Of a DNA stretch of 64,000 bases, positions 49,774 through 60,944 are shown piece after piece. The notes under the pieces were generated by a model that ran no database searches, was not told the DNA's origin, and saw only the letters and a program-made list of their open reading frames with translations. Source of the stretch: Myoxocephalus aenaeus (lineage: Eukaryota > Chordata > Actinopteri > Perciformes > Cottidae); the NCBI GenBank assembly GCA_038501785.1, contig JBAMJR010000080.1, forward strand, positions 509,501 through 573,500. Direction: 5' to 3'. How positions within the stretch are numbered: the stretch's first letter is position 1; the number at the start of each line of letters is the position of its first letter. The translations under genes and the position numbers were made by a program.

Positions 49774-51735
49774 ATCTGTCGTGGCGGCAACCCGAGAACC
49801 CGGTGGTGGACACCGGGGGTGAGGGAAGCCGTCAAACTGAAGAAGGAGGCCTTTCGGGCCTGGTTGGCCCAGGGGTCTCCCGAAGCAGCTGACAGGTACC
49901 GGCAGGCCAGAAGGGCTGCAGCTGCGAAGGTCGCGGATGCTAAAACTCGGGCATGGGAGGAGTTCGGGGAGGCCATGGAGAAGGACTTTCGGTTGGCCTC
50001 AAGGAAGTTCTGGCAAACCATCCGACGGCTCAGGAAGGGAAAGCAGGGCCTACCCCAGGCTGTTCTCAGCGTGGGGGGTGAACTGCTGACCCGGACTGTG
50101 GATATCGTTGGGCGGTGGAAAGAGCACTTTGAGGAACTCCTAAACCCGGCCAACATGTCCCCTGGAGAGGGGGCAGCGCCTGAAGTCCTTGGGGTGGTTG
50201 CACCCATATCCCTGGCAGAGGTCACTAAGGTAGTCAAAAAGCTCCTTGGTGGCCCGGGGGGATGAGATCCGCCCTGAGATGCTGAAGGCGCTGGACATTG
50301 TTGGGCTGTCTTGGCTGACACGCCTTTGCAGTGTCGCATGGGGGTCGGGAACAGTGCCCATGGACTGGCAGACCGGGGTGGTGGTTCCCATCTTCAAGAA
50401 GGGGGACCGGAGAGTGTGCTCGAACTATCGTGGTATCACACTAATCAGCCTCCCGGGAAAAGCTTATGCCAGGGTGCTGGAAAGGAGGCTCCGACCGCTT
50501 GTCGAACCTCGGATTCAAGACGAACAGTGTGGATTCCGTCCCGGCCGTGGAACAGTGGACCAGCTCTTTACCCTCGCAAGACTACTGGAGGGGTCCTGGG
50601 AGTTTGCCCAACCAGTCTACATGTCCTTTGTGGACTTGGAAAAGGCTTTCGACCAGGTCCCTCAGGGGGTTTTGTGGGGGGTGCTGCGGGAGTATGGGGT
50701 GCCGGACCCGTTGGCACGGGCCATCCGGTCTCTGTACGCCTGCAGTATGAGCTGTGTTCGTATCCTCGGTAGTAAGTCAGACACGTTCCCGGTGGGTGTT
50801 GGTCTCCGTCAGGGCTGCCCTTTATCACCGGTCCTGTTCGTGACTTTCATGGACAGGATATCTAGGCGCAGCCAGGGGGCGGAGAAGATCCGGTTCGGGA
50901 GTCTCGGGATCGCATCTCTGCTGTTCGCGGATGATGTGGTCCTGTTTGCTTCCTCGGACCGTGACCTCCAGCATTCACTGGGGCGTTTTGCAGCCGAGTG
51001 TGAAGCGGCAGGGATCAGAGTTAGCACCTCCAAATCTGAGGCCACGGTGCTCTGCCGGAAACCGGTGGACTGCTCCCTCCAGGTGGGGACAAACTGCCTA
51101 CCCCAAGCGAAGGAGTTCAAGTATCTCGGGGTCTTGTTCACGAGTGAGGGTAAGGTGGAGCGTGAGATCGATAGGCGGATCGGTGCGGCTGCAGCAGTAA
51201 AACAGGCGCTGTACCGGTCCGTCTTGGTGAAGAGGAGCTGAGCCGGAAGGCGAAGCTCTCCATTTACTGGTCGGTCTACGTTCCAACCCTCGCCTATGGT
51301 CACGAACTCTGGGTCGTGACCGAAAGAACGAGGTCTCGGATACAAGCGGCCGAAATGAGCTTCCTCCGTAGGGTGGCCGGGCTCAGCCGTAGAGATAGGG
51401 TAAGGAGCTCGGACATCAGGAGGGAGCTTGGAGTCGAGTCGCTGCTCCTTCGTGTCGAAAGGAGTCAGCTGAGGTGGTTCGGGCATCTAGTCAGGATGCC
51501 TCCTGGACGCCTCCCATTAGAGGTTTTCCAGGCACGTCCAACTGGAAGGAGACCCCGGGGAAGACCGAGGACACGCTGGAGGTATTATATCTCCCGGCTG
51601 GCCTTGGAACGCCTCGGGGTCCCCCAGGATGAGCTGGAAAGTGTTGCGGGTGAGAGGGAAGTCTGGGTCGGCCTGCTGAACCTGCTGCCACCGCGACCCG
51701 ACCCCGGATAAGCGGTCGAAAATGGATGGATGGAT
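49774..51735 (+). mobile_element. Rex3 non-LTR retrotransposon (RTE clade), 5'-truncated
   Basis: LINE inserted on the plus strand. Its 3' end is cggataagcggtcgaaaatg followed by GATG repeats, the Rex3 tail. Segments 50366-50385 and 50810-50830 match the widely used Rex3 PCR primer sites as I remember them. The direct repeat gattttttatt at 49763-49773 and 51736-51746 is a good target-site duplication. The 5' endonuclease part is missing, so the copy is dead on arrival, as is usual for LINE insertions. Confidence 0.93.
49819..51711 (+). pseudogene. Broken Rex3 reverse transcriptase
   Basis: Three frame segments make up the reverse transcriptase: 49819-50265, 50246-51241 and 51242-51711. The first junction falls at a small deletion where RTE proteins read GGKAPGVDEI; the second is a one-base shift near 51238. 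RT motifs are visible: SNYRGITLISLPGK, CGFRPGRGTVDQLF, FVDLEKAFDQV (motif A), GLRQGCPLSP, and FADD at 50924-50935 (motif C catalytic aspartates). The C-terminal piece has FLRRVAGLSRRDRVR and RPRGRPRTRW and ends in TAA. The N-terminal endonuclease is absent. Not functional. Confidence 0.9.
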
Positions 51736-51999
51736 GATTTTTTATTTGTTTAGACGAACGTGTTAAAGTTTAAAGAGACTAAAATATGAATTATGTTTAA
51801 ACTCTTTATGAACCTCGAGTTTCGGTTGAAACAAAGACGACGTATTTACGTTTTAATATTTCATTATTTACGTTTTAGTTATTTCATTGGGTTTTAGTTC
51901 ATTATTTATTTCTCGCAAAAAGAGTAAAATCCTCAACTATTAAAAGACACGAAAACTATTTCACACATTTCCAACGAGTGTTTTTCCTAAATCAGCTTT

Positions 52000-52195
52000 T
52001 AAAGTACACATGTGAGGTACTTGTACTGTGCTAGAGTACACATGTGAGGTACTTGTACTGTGCTAGAGTACACACGTGAGGTACTTGTACTGTGCTAGAG
52101 TACACACGTGAGGTACTTGTACTGTGCTAGAGTACACACGTGAGGTACTTGTACTGTGCTAGAGTACACACGTGAGGTACTTGTACTGTGCTGGA
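52000..52195 (+). repeat. 31-bp minisatellite, six units
   Basis: Unit gtgaggtacttgtactgtgc plus tagagtacaca. It is followed to about 52540 by looser tacttaaagt/acacaagtgtg words. Confidence 0.85.
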
Positions 52196-52584
52196 GGGGA
52201 AATTCTTCTCTGCAGTTGACCTCCTTGGTTAAGGAGCAGTGGGACGACTCATGAAAAAGAATCAGAAATACTAGAGTAAAGAGAAAGTGTGTATAAGTAC
52301 GACCCGAGTACATAGAATCCCTAAGTATGTACTGTGTATACATACTACCTTTAAGTACATACAAAACATGTATAAATACCCCCAAGTACACAAAGTGTGC
52401 ATGAAACCCAGAGTACACAACGTGTTTATAAGTATTAACCCTAAGTAAGTATAGTGTGTATATGTACCATTAAGTACATAAAGTGTATAAATACCCGAGA
52501 ACACAATGCGTGTACAAGTACTAACCCAAAGTGTGTATAAGTACTACCTTTAAAGAGAAAGGTGAAAGTATTCTCTGCATTAAC

Positions 52585-52650
52585 TCCTCAGCTGCTGGTT
52601 CAGGGGATCGAACCCTGAACCTTGTGGTTACAGGACCAGCCGCCCAAATA
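52585..52650 (-). mobile_element. tRNA-derived fragment (B-box region), possible SINE
   Basis: Minus strand reads GGCGGCTGGTCCTGTAACCA, then CAAGGTTCAG and GGTTCGATCCCC. GGTTCGATCC at plus positions 52605-52614 matches the RNA polymerase III B box and sits in a T-arm-like stem. No complete cloverleaf or A box is visible, so it is more likely a SINE remnant than a tRNA gene. Confidence 0.45.
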
Positions 52651-52756
52651 TACTCATATACTGTGTATGAGAACCCCCGAGTACACAAAGCATGTATAAG
52701 TACACAGAAAGACGCAGCAGACGTTCTCCGGTTCATAACTTGTAGTTTTTATTATT

Positions 52757-55700
52757 TTACTCGCGAGCCATCAGTTTCTGCTTCTTCAGCTTCTTCTGGG
52801 AAACCTGGAGAGAGAACAGAGAACCGCAGGGTCAGAACAGAGAACCGCAGGGTCAGAACAGAGAACCGCAGGGTCAGAACAGAGAACCGCAGGGTCAGAA
52901 CAGAGAACCGCAGGGTCAGAACAGAGAACCGCAGGGTCAGAACAGAGAACCGCAGGGTCAGAACAGAGAACCACAGGGTCAGAACAGAGAACCGCAGGGT
53001 CAGAACAGAGAACCGCAGGGTCAGAACAGAGAACCGCAGGGTCAGAACAGAGAACCGCAGGGTCAGAACAGAGAACCGCAGGGTCAGAACAGAGAACCAC
53101 AGGGTCAGACCCAGCCGGGTTGATGAAGACGAGCTCCTACCTTCTTCTTCTGTGCCACCTCCTCCTCCGGCTTGGGCACGATGGTCTCCTTCTCCGTGAG
53201 GATCATCTCGATGTGACACGGCGAGCTCATGTACGGGTTGATGCGTCCGTGCGCTCGGTACGTGCGGCGCCGCATCTTCGGGGCCTTGTTGACCTGAATG
53301 TGCTCGATGACCAGCGAGTCCACGTCCAGACCCTGCACACACACACACACACACACACGAGACCCGGGTCAGGGGGGAACCAGCAGAACCACAACCAGCT
53401 CAGAGAGCTTCAAATACAACGAGATCACAAAGACGTGATAGAAATGAAGGAAGACATTTGTTTCCAACAGAAACTAAAGTATAAACACACAAACTGCTGG
53501 TGGAGCCACTAAAGCACCACAGAAGAAGAAGGTTCAAACCTTTTTACGAGCCCATTATGAGCAATACTCTTCCTCCTCCTCTTCATCAGTAACGTGAACA
53601 GACTGACTCAGAACGCTCAGATCTTGTATGTCATCTTCATGGAGAATCAAAGGTGTCCTAAATAATCATCACCGCGTTCAGTCTCTGCTGCTGAATATAT
53701 AAAAATATATATGTATAATTATAAATACTATTCAGTTATAATGTTCTCTAACTTCATTTAAACTGACCTCTTTAGTTGCATTTGCTTTTTAAACTCAGAA
53801 TGTTCAGTTTGTTTCATATTAAAAGTCCTTTTAGTTTTAAAACCACATAATTCCAGAAGCTCCGCCCCTTTAAGAGATGATTGATGTTTCCTCCAATAGG
53901 AGCGTCTCCTGATCAATAACCGATCAGACTCCTGCGAGGCGTTCAGGTACCTTGAGCTCTGCGTTGCTCTCGGCGTTCTTCAGCATGTGCAGAAGGAACT
54001 CGGCGCTCTTCTTGGGCCAGCGGCCCTGAGTCCAGCCGAACTGCTTGGCCTGTAAACAACAACAACAACAGCGGTCAGCGTCTCTCGGGGTCGCTGGTTC
54101 TCGTTACGTCTGCGTCTCCTGGGCGGTTCTGCGGGGGAACCGCGGCCCGGTTCCCCCGCAGGAGAGCCCTGACGCAACGAGAACCGGTGAGAGACCCGTT
54201 ATCTCATCACATTTATATCACATTCATCATAATATTGTTTGTAAACATTCCCATGAACCGATCACGTTCTTCATGTTATTGATCCTCTACACTACTGATC
54301 AATACTCTTCCTCCTCCTCTTCATCATCATCAGTAACGTGAACAGACTGACTCAGAACGCTCAGATCTTATATGTCATCTTCACGGGGAATCAAAGGTGT
54401 CCTAAATAATCATCACCGCGTTCAGTCTCTGCTGCTGAATAAATATATATATAGAGAACCGGCGGCCTGAGAGGCTAACAGCATGTTAGCCTCTCGGGCC
54501 GCCGGTTCTCGTTGCATCTCTCCTGCAGGGGAACCCGGGCGGCGGTTCTGCGGGGGAACCGTACCTGAGCGCAGCGGCCCACGCCTCCGTTGTAGCGCCG
54601 GAACGGGACGCACTGGTGCTTCACGATCACGTCCCGCAGGTACTTGTTGGCCTTGCGGATGTGCATCCCCTTGATGGCCTGGGCCGTCTCACGGGTGTTC
54701 TGGTGTGGAAAACAAGCGCCACAGTTAGAGAGGGGGAGGAGCCAACAGCAGGGGACCAATCAGGGACTTTCATGTTCCTGATTAACTTTCACAGATATTT
54801 ATTAATCTACCCAATGAAAACACAGACCGTCTTTATCTCATAACATTTATATCATTGTATAATATATTCATCATAATATTGTTTGTAAACATTCCCATGA
54901 ACCGATCACTTTCTTCATGTTATTGATCCTCTACACTACACAATACTCTTCCTCCTCTTCATCAGTAAAGTGAACAGACTGACCCAGAACGCTCAGATCT
55001 TATATGTCATCTTCATGGAGAATCAAAGGTGTCCTAAATAATCATCACCGCGTTCAGTCTCTGCTGCTGAATAAATATACAGCAATATATAAATACTATA
55101 AGTGTATAGTATACACATTTTAATTGACTTTAAATTTAAAAGTATCAAAGTACATTTCAAGATGTACTGCATTTTAACTCCTGTTCTTTACTAGTTAATT
55201 ATTCAAATTAATCAAATACATATAAGCTTCTATTTTAATATTTAGTAAATGTCTCCGCTGCCAGATTGAGTATCTCATTCATTATTGTGTGCTCGTAAAA
55301 CCTCTAATTAAGACAAATATGACGTCATAGTTATAGAAAGAGTTTAACTGCTTCATGAACGAATTACTTTAAATTAATATTAACTTCCTGGTGAGAAAAT
55401 GAGCAGATAACCAGGTTTTAAACATGTAATTATAAACTGCTGCTGCTGTATTAAACCCCAAGTAAAACAACTAAACTACAAGTAAAATAACTAAACTACA
55501 AGTAAAATAACTAAACTACAAGTAAAATAACTAAACTACAAGTAAAATAACTAAACTACAAGTTAAACGTGAACGCCCAGGTGAGGACTTCTTACCTTGA
55601 AGTGAACTCGCAGGTTGGAGCCCCTCGACTTGCATGCTGCGGGAACAAACCAGTAGAACCATTAGAACCAGTAGAAGCAGACTTAACCATTAAAACACAC

Positions 55701-55845
55701 GTCCAGCAGCTCAGGTTCATTCGTGTAGTTTCACGGTAAATCAAAGGTGTCCTAAGTCTTCATCACAGCTGCAGCTAGCGAGGCTTAACCCCACGTGGGA
55801 CTCACACTTAGTCGGGTTCTCCGGGTCGAGAGAGTAGCGGACCAT
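52757..55845 (-). CDS. rpl17: 60S ribosomal protein L17 (uL22), six coding exons, complete
   Basis: Structural protein of the large cytosolic ribosomal subunit, lining the exit tunnel region (uL22 family). Coding exons in transcript order: 55806-55845, 55596-55636, 54565-54699, 53951-54049, 53141-53332 and 52757-52804. All junctions are GT/AG, the phases fit, and the sum is 184 codons plus TAA, the same length as human RPL17. The protein begins MVRYSLDPENPTK, contains NTRETAQAIKGMHIRKA, CVPFRRYNGGVGRCAQ, GWTQGRWPKKSAEFLLHML and PKMRRRTYRAHGRINPYMSS, and ends KKLKKQKLMARE. The ATG has A at -3 and G at +4, a strong Kozak context. AATAAA overlaps the region just after the stop (about 52747-52752). 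No disabling change is seen, and the intact intron structure rules out a processed pseudogene. Four introns host U58-type snoRNAs. Confidence 0.98.
52806..53109 (+). repeat. 20-bp minisatellite filling the last rpl17 intron
   Basis: About 15 near-identical 20-bp units (cagagaaccgcagggtcaga). They occupy almost all of the 336-bp intron 52805-53140, beginning within a few bases of the acceptor of the last coding exon. Two units read ccac instead of ccgc. Confidence 0.92.
53611..53679 (-). ncRNA. snord58: Box C/D snoRNA, U58 family, in rpl17 intron between coding exons 4 and 5
   Basis: 69-nt candidate. Stem GAACGC/GCGTTC, C box GTGATGA, guide block GGACACCTTTGATT, D box CTGA. It is nearly identical to the copies at 54355 and 54987. 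Confidence 0.85.
54355..54423 (-). ncRNA. snord58: Box C/D snoRNA, U58 family, in rpl17 intron between coding exons 3 and 4
   Basis: 69-nt candidate with the same stem, C box and D box as the copy at 54987, and the same GGACACCTTTGATT guide block. It has an ACGGGG versus ATGGAG difference in the middle. The flank from about 54226 to 54300 matches 54876-54940. Confidence 0.85.
54987..55055 (-). ncRNA. snord58: Box C/D snoRNA, U58 family, in rpl17 intron between coding exons 2 and 3
   Basis: 69-nt candidate. The terminal stem pairs GAACGC with GCGTTC; C box GTGATGA is followed by the shared TTTAGGACACCTTTGATT block, and the D box is CTGA. It is almost identical to the copies at 54355 and 53611. 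Its 5' and 3' flanks also match those copies, so a larger intron segment was duplicated. Confidence 0.85.
55450..55565 (+). repeat. 20-bp minisatellite in rpl17 intron between coding exons 2 and 3
   Basis: Six copies of an AT-rich 20-bp unit (aactacaagtaaaataacta), 30 bp from the exon ending at 55596. Confidence 0.85.
55705..55775 (-). ncRNA. snord58: Box C/D snoRNA, U58 family, in rpl17 intron between coding exons 1 and 2
   Basis: Read on the minus strand: terminal stem AGCTGCAGC, C box TGATGA, the conserved block TTAGGACACCTTTGATT, then TACCGTGAAA, D box CTGA, and closing GCTGCTGG. This closely resembles human SNORD58, which also lives in RPL17 introns. U58 guides 2'-O-methylation of 28S rRNA (established family role). 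Of the four copies in this gene it is the one most like the human sequence. Confidence 0.85.
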
Positions 55846-56290
55846 CTTCAGATATCTGGAGGATCGGAGACACAGTTTATTAATTAAATAACAGTACAAA
55901 AAGGTTCCTCGAGACTCCCGGTTGATATCAGCCGAGGCTTCGGCTCCAACGGCCTCCACAAACACGGACCAGAAACTACAGGACGCGTTGTGAACCACAA
56001 GAAACTAGAATTCAGAAATGAGCGTTTCTTGGCTGGGGTTTGGTGCAGAAGGATCCAAGATGGCGGACAGCCAACGCATACCCACAAATATCCCAATACA
56101 ACTAAACTCCCGCCTTTAAACACGTACATTTAACATCAGCCGACATGTTTAACGGTTGTTAGCTAAGCGCAGCGGGTTAAAAAAGAAGGATGGCGAAGAT
56201 TCAGTGAAGATTGAACATAGATTCTCGTCTCCGCAAGCGGGACGGTTGTGTTACCTCTGAGGCCGCGGAGGGAAGAGGAAGAGCCGGGGA
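55846..56290 (-). promoter_or_regulatory. rpl17: rpl17 non-coding first exon, TOP start and first intron
   Basis: A short 5' UTR piece (55846-55855) follows a CCTCCAG acceptor. The first exon is about 56255-56283 on the minus strand. It starts in a pyrimidine tract (CTCTTCCTCTTCCC), the 5' TOP signature of translation-apparatus genes, and ends CAGAG before a GTAACA donor. In the first intron, caagatggcgg at 56056-56066 is a YY1-type site, common just inside ribosomal protein genes. The exact start base is an estimate. Confidence 0.75.
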
Positions 56291-56424
56291 CGGCGCGCCT
56301 CTTCTTCTGCCTTCCACTCCGCTGCACCGCCCCCTGGCGGTCAGGAGGGGGAGTCGCAGTGGGTCCGCCCGGACAGCAGGGGGCGGTACAGCTCAGCTGT
56401 TCTCACCCGAATAACACCCTGGAA

Positions 56425-56917
56425 ATGAACTAAGTACATTTATACTGTATTTAAGTACTGTTTCGAGGTACTTGTACTTTACTTGGGTTTACTAAATATT
56501 GTACTTAACTATAAATATATATAGTTATAATAGGTATTCTGTTATTGTGGATTCTTTACAGTTTTTTATTGCTTATTTTATTATTTATAATACTTCTTTT
56601 GATCTTGTCTCTTGTTTACATTATACCTCTGCTGTTGGATTAATAAAGGATTATTTTATATTATCTTACCTTATATTATAATATCTTACATTTATCTGAC
56701 CACTTTAGTTGTTTTATAGATTCAGATTATTTATCAACTAATAAATGATGTATAATTACAGATTAAACTGCCATCAATATGTAACGTACTTTAAAATGAG
56801 TTGCACCTTTAAATGATCAACACATTCATGTAATAATAATTATAATATATATATCATTCTGAATCATGAGTACTTTTTACTTTTGGTACTTCAATTATAT
56901 TTTGATGCTCATACTTT

Positions 56918-56968
<51 letters not shown>

Positions 56969-57060
56969 CAGGACTTGTACTTGTAAGAGAGTATTTCTCC
57001 ACTGTGGTATTACTGCTTTTACTTCAGTATTCACTTCAGTTAAAACACAGGATGTTGTTT
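56425..57060. repeat. Dispersed gtactt-rich teleost repeat, copy 1
   Basis: AT-rich sequence with recurring gtacttgtactttact, tgagtactttttacttt and tattttgatgctcatactt. The same words occur at 57850-58080, with shorter pieces at 48770-48850, 8105-8260 and 5880-5945. This looks like a family of non-autonomous elements; the family name was not established. Confidence 0.45.
56920..56962 (+). repeat. (AT)n microsatellite
   Basis: About 21 AT dinucleotides inside an AT-rich dispersed repeat (see 56425-57060). Confidence 0.93.
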
Positions 57061-57849
57061 CATAACATTATTCCACATTCTGTGTTTTATTGTTTGTTTA
57101 ATTTTCCTGCTTTTATTTTCCTTATAATACTAACAAAACTACTACTCGCATTACTACTACATAATTATACATTATAAATATTTATAATTATTAATATTTT
57201 GTATAACTTTATAACATAATTAAGTAAAAATATTCTCAAGTATGGACTCAAACGTCTGATCTCATAATAAACTTTATTAAAACAAACCGGTTGAGTGTTT
57301 CCTGACGTTTAGATCCACGATTAATAACAATAATAATCATATTGTTATCTTATGAGACGCTGATCTCTGGAACATGAGGTTCTCATTCAGGTTCCCTACA
57401 GAACGTCTTAATAAAACACACGAGTTCTAAAGCAGTTGTTGTTTATTTGGTTACTTCCTGTTGATTGTTGTTTGTTCACGTTTACAAAAATAGATTTATT
57501 ATTTACACGTTCAGTGAAAAACATCCAGACAAACAAAGACCTGAAAATCTTCTGAAGCTCCTCGAGGTCAAAGGTCATCTCATGCTGATCTTCTTCACCT
57601 CCTTCTCTCCTCTTCTTCCTCTTCCTCCTCTCCTCCGTGGAGCTGCAGCTGTGTCACTTAGCATCTGGTTAGAATATATATAATTATATAGGATAAATAT
57701 TATTTTTTTAAATATTTATATATATATATATTTATTTTTATATATATATAAAACAAATTAAAATAAAGCAGGTGAGATGTGTTGATTTTTTTAATTTGTC
57801 CCTTTTTTGATTTGATGTATTTTCTATTTATCATTATTTTGATAATTGG

Positions 57850-58080
57850 TGGAAAGTAACTACATTTGTACATTTCTAAAGGTACTTGTACTTTACTGGA
57901 GGTACTTGTACTTCTCCTTCACTACACCTGAGTAAATATTGTACTTTATCAGCTTAACATATACATATATTTTATTCTTCATTATGAGTACTTTTACTTT
58001 AGTACTTTCAGTATATTTTGATGCTGATACTTTTACTGAAGTAAAACTTTGACTGCAGGACTTTTACTTGGAACAAAGTA
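57850..58080. repeat. Dispersed gtactt-rich teleost repeat, copy 2
   Basis: Shares aggtacttgtactttact, atgagtacttttacttt, tattttgatgctgatactt and gcaggacttttacttg with copy 1 in the same order, with about 200 bp less inner sequence. Confidence 0.45.
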
Positions 58081-58470
58081 GTTGTACAATGAAAAAAATA
58101 AAATGTGTATTTTTGCTGCAGCAAAACATTTGGGATAAATATTATAATGTGCTACAGCTTCAATAACACAAATATTTTAGCAATTAAACGTCAAAAAAGG
58201 GAATTTTTGGATAAAAATCAGCCTCAGGATTATTTCACATTAACAGAATCCTGTAAATATGAATTATGAAAACACAGATATGATGCACGGAGCTGCATCG
58301 CAGGCTAGCAGTTTGCATTTGTTTTCAGTCTTTATGCTAAGCTAAGCTAAGATAAACTAAGCTAAGCGGCTGACAGCTCCAGATCTTCCTGCTTTGCTGC
58401 TTTCAGGTCGAACATTTAAACACATTTCAGTCCAGAAGGAATCAGACGTGAGACGTGACAGGAAGTGGAG

Positions 58471-58650
58471 AGACGCCTCATTGTCCTCAGAGGAGACGCC
58501 ATATTGTCCTCAGAGGAGACGCCATATTGTCCTCAGAGGAGACGCCATATTGTCCTCAGAGGAGACGCCATATTGTCCTCAGAAGAGACGCCATATTGTC
58601 CTCAGAAGAGACGCCATATTGTCCTCAGAAGAGACGCCATATTGTCCTCA
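58471..58650 (+). repeat. 23-bp minisatellite with YY1-like motifs
   Basis: Eight units of agacgccatattgtcctcag plus agg or aag. Seven of them contain GCCATATTG, which fits the YY1 binding consensus; the first reads GCCTCATTG. It lies just downstream of the last exon of the mfhas1-like gene. Confidence 0.9.
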
Positions 58651-58712
58651 GCAACCTTCAGGAGGAGGCGGAGCAACCTGCAGGAGGAGGCGGAGCAACC
58701 TGCAGGAGGAGG
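58651..58712 (+). repeat. 22-bp repeat, three units
   Basis: caacctgcaggaggaggcgg units directly after the 23-bp array. Confidence 0.85.
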
Positions 58713-58887
58713 AAACACCCAGAGTCATGTATGAAGACACAAACATACATATTATAAACACTTCTTATTCCTAAAGCTGCAGATATTAAAGGTGTACGTA
58801 CGTGTGAGGCAGTGATCCAGTGAGCTGCTTTCAGTGTGGGGGGCGGGGCTGTAGGGGGCGTGGCTATATAAGGGGCGGGCCCTCAGG

Positions 58888-59018
58888 TCACTTGAGACAG
58901 GGGCTGACCACGGTGGGGGTCGGGGGGTAGACCAGGGCCACGTCGACCCGCTCAGACCCGTTCTCTGGACAGATGATCTCAGTCAGACCTTCAGGCCTCG
59001 GCTGACTCAGCAGCTCAC
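58888..59018 (-). CDS. mfhas1: Last coding exon of a mfhas1-like gene
   Basis: 131-nt exon with acceptor TTCCAG on the minus strand. Joined in phase to the exon ending at 63739 it encodes ELLSQPRPEGLTEII, CPENGSERVDVALVY, PPTPTVVSPCLK and then TGA. From memory this resembles the C-terminus of MFHAS1, a ROCO-family leucine-rich-repeat GTPase-like protein linked to innate immune signalling. No search was possible, so the name is tentative, but the exon itself (splice site, phase, unbroken frame) is well supported. The intron to the preceding exon is 4.7 kb. Confidence 0.6.
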
Positions 59019-60944
59019 CTGGAACACAGACAGGAATCAGACAGATAAACAACAACACGCATCACACATATATTTATATAGAAATATATATGAATATGTG
59101 TGTTTTGTACATGACCAGCAGGGGGTGCTGGGTCTCTGTATTAAAGTCACTATCACACCTTACTACTGTTGTCGTTATTAGTAGTAGTAGTAGTAGTATT
59201 ATAGGGGGGCTTTGTGAATTGATTGTGTGATTTTCTGTTATGGGAATAAATGGTAATATTTATAATAATCTGACGTTACTTAGTTTAGCAGAGTAGCTTC
59301 AGACTGCTATCTGATGAAACTGTCTGTTGGACTAATTTAGTAAATATGATCATTTGTCCTCGTCCTCTGGCCACGCAGGAACAAAGCCGCTGAGCCAGAA
59401 GGTGTTTGCTGTCTGCTGAGCCAGCAAGATAAGAAGCAGGTGGGTTTCTAATGGGATAAATAAATCAACCATCACGCTCTCAACCCTCCAGCAGCACTCA
59501 AACCAGTCGGGTTATTGATCCGTTCACTTCTCTCCGCCGGTCTGGAGCCGACTGGTCTGTTGGACTGTAGCTCAGAGATGCTGTATCTCTGAGCTACAGT
59601 AAGAAAACAGCTAGAGTACAGTCAGGGTACAGTCAGAGTAATCAGAATACAGTCAGAGAAACATTTATTTCTGCCTTTACTTCTGTTGGTTTTCTTTATG
59701 GTGGAATTCTCTTGAAATAAAACCCCTAAGTGATGCATCTACCTGCTGGTACAGGTGAGTTCATCATGTCTGCTGGTGCAACGTCGACTCTAACATTTTG
59801 AATGCGACACTTTACAAATATGTGAATATTTCTTCCACTGGTGGAGATCAGATGGGTTTTTCATTAGTGGAAGCAGCTCATACGTCCAGCTGTGGGTCCA
59901 GCGGAATTAGGTCAAAGCCTGATTCCTTCCTCCCTCCCTCCCCCTCCTCCTCGGAGCATTGCCCCCCCAGCAGGTAGGAGAATCATTGACATTCCTGCTC
60001 GCCGGCCGCTCGCCGCCATAAAAGGATAAAAGAGACGCTTCTGGGAGGAGGAACTCTTCCTGTTTCCAGGAAGCTCTTCAGTCCGGTCGAGACCACTTCC
60101 TGTTCCATTGTGAGCCTCAGACGGTCTGCAGGTTGTTCGAGGCTCCAAAGAACAAACACTTTCTGCTTTTATCCGTTTTGTATTATTATAAAGTAATAAT
60201 GTCTTTAAACAAGACGCTGAAAGACTTCGCTTTGGACACTTTTCTAAATGTTTTTCTTTGACTAAAAAAATGATTTATGCTGAATAATGTGTAAAACATG
60301 ATATACTAAACATTTCCTTTCACTAGTGACAACAAATCAAGTTAAAAGAAAGTAAAAAATACTCCTCAGCGTATTGATCCACGCAGAAGTACTTAATAAA
60401 TATAGAGTAATATAAACTGAGATGATTAATAAACACATCAATCTGAATCTGTTAAAATGTCCACGTTCCCATAATAATGGTGATAATAACAACAACAACA
60501 GCTTATGACGAGCACAACAAGCCGCTCAGATAAACAACATCCAGCTGCTTTCAACCGGATTATGGAAAAACTTCAGCATCAATTTCACAATCTCACATCT
60601 GGATCCATTTTGTTTACGATCCCAATCGAACGCGTTGTTTCTGTGAGATGTCGGAGAAGCATTTCATTCCTGGCAACATAAACTATTAAAAACATGAGCA
60701 GCACTTCTTCCTGCTCTCCGATTGGCTCGTCCGGGCCGTCACTTTCGTTTAAATATTTACAATCTTCGACCCGAAATAGAAATGAGTTCATGAGCTGCTG
60801 GTGCCGCTGAGAAGAGGAAGGCCCGCTCCTCCTCTTCATCACACGGCCAGTCAGCCGGTAACCGGGTCACATGACCCAGAACAAAAGATCATACGAGCTG
60901 GAATCAGCTTACGGTCTAATCCACCTCAGGACCACTGAGCTGCT

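Noticed and set aside
52585..52650. Functional tRNA gene
   Set aside because: Only the T-arm/B-box half looks tRNA-like; no acceptor stem pairing or A box.
52757..55845. Processed rpl17 pseudogene
   Set aside because: All introns, splice sites, snoRNAs and the TOP first exon are present and the frame is intact.
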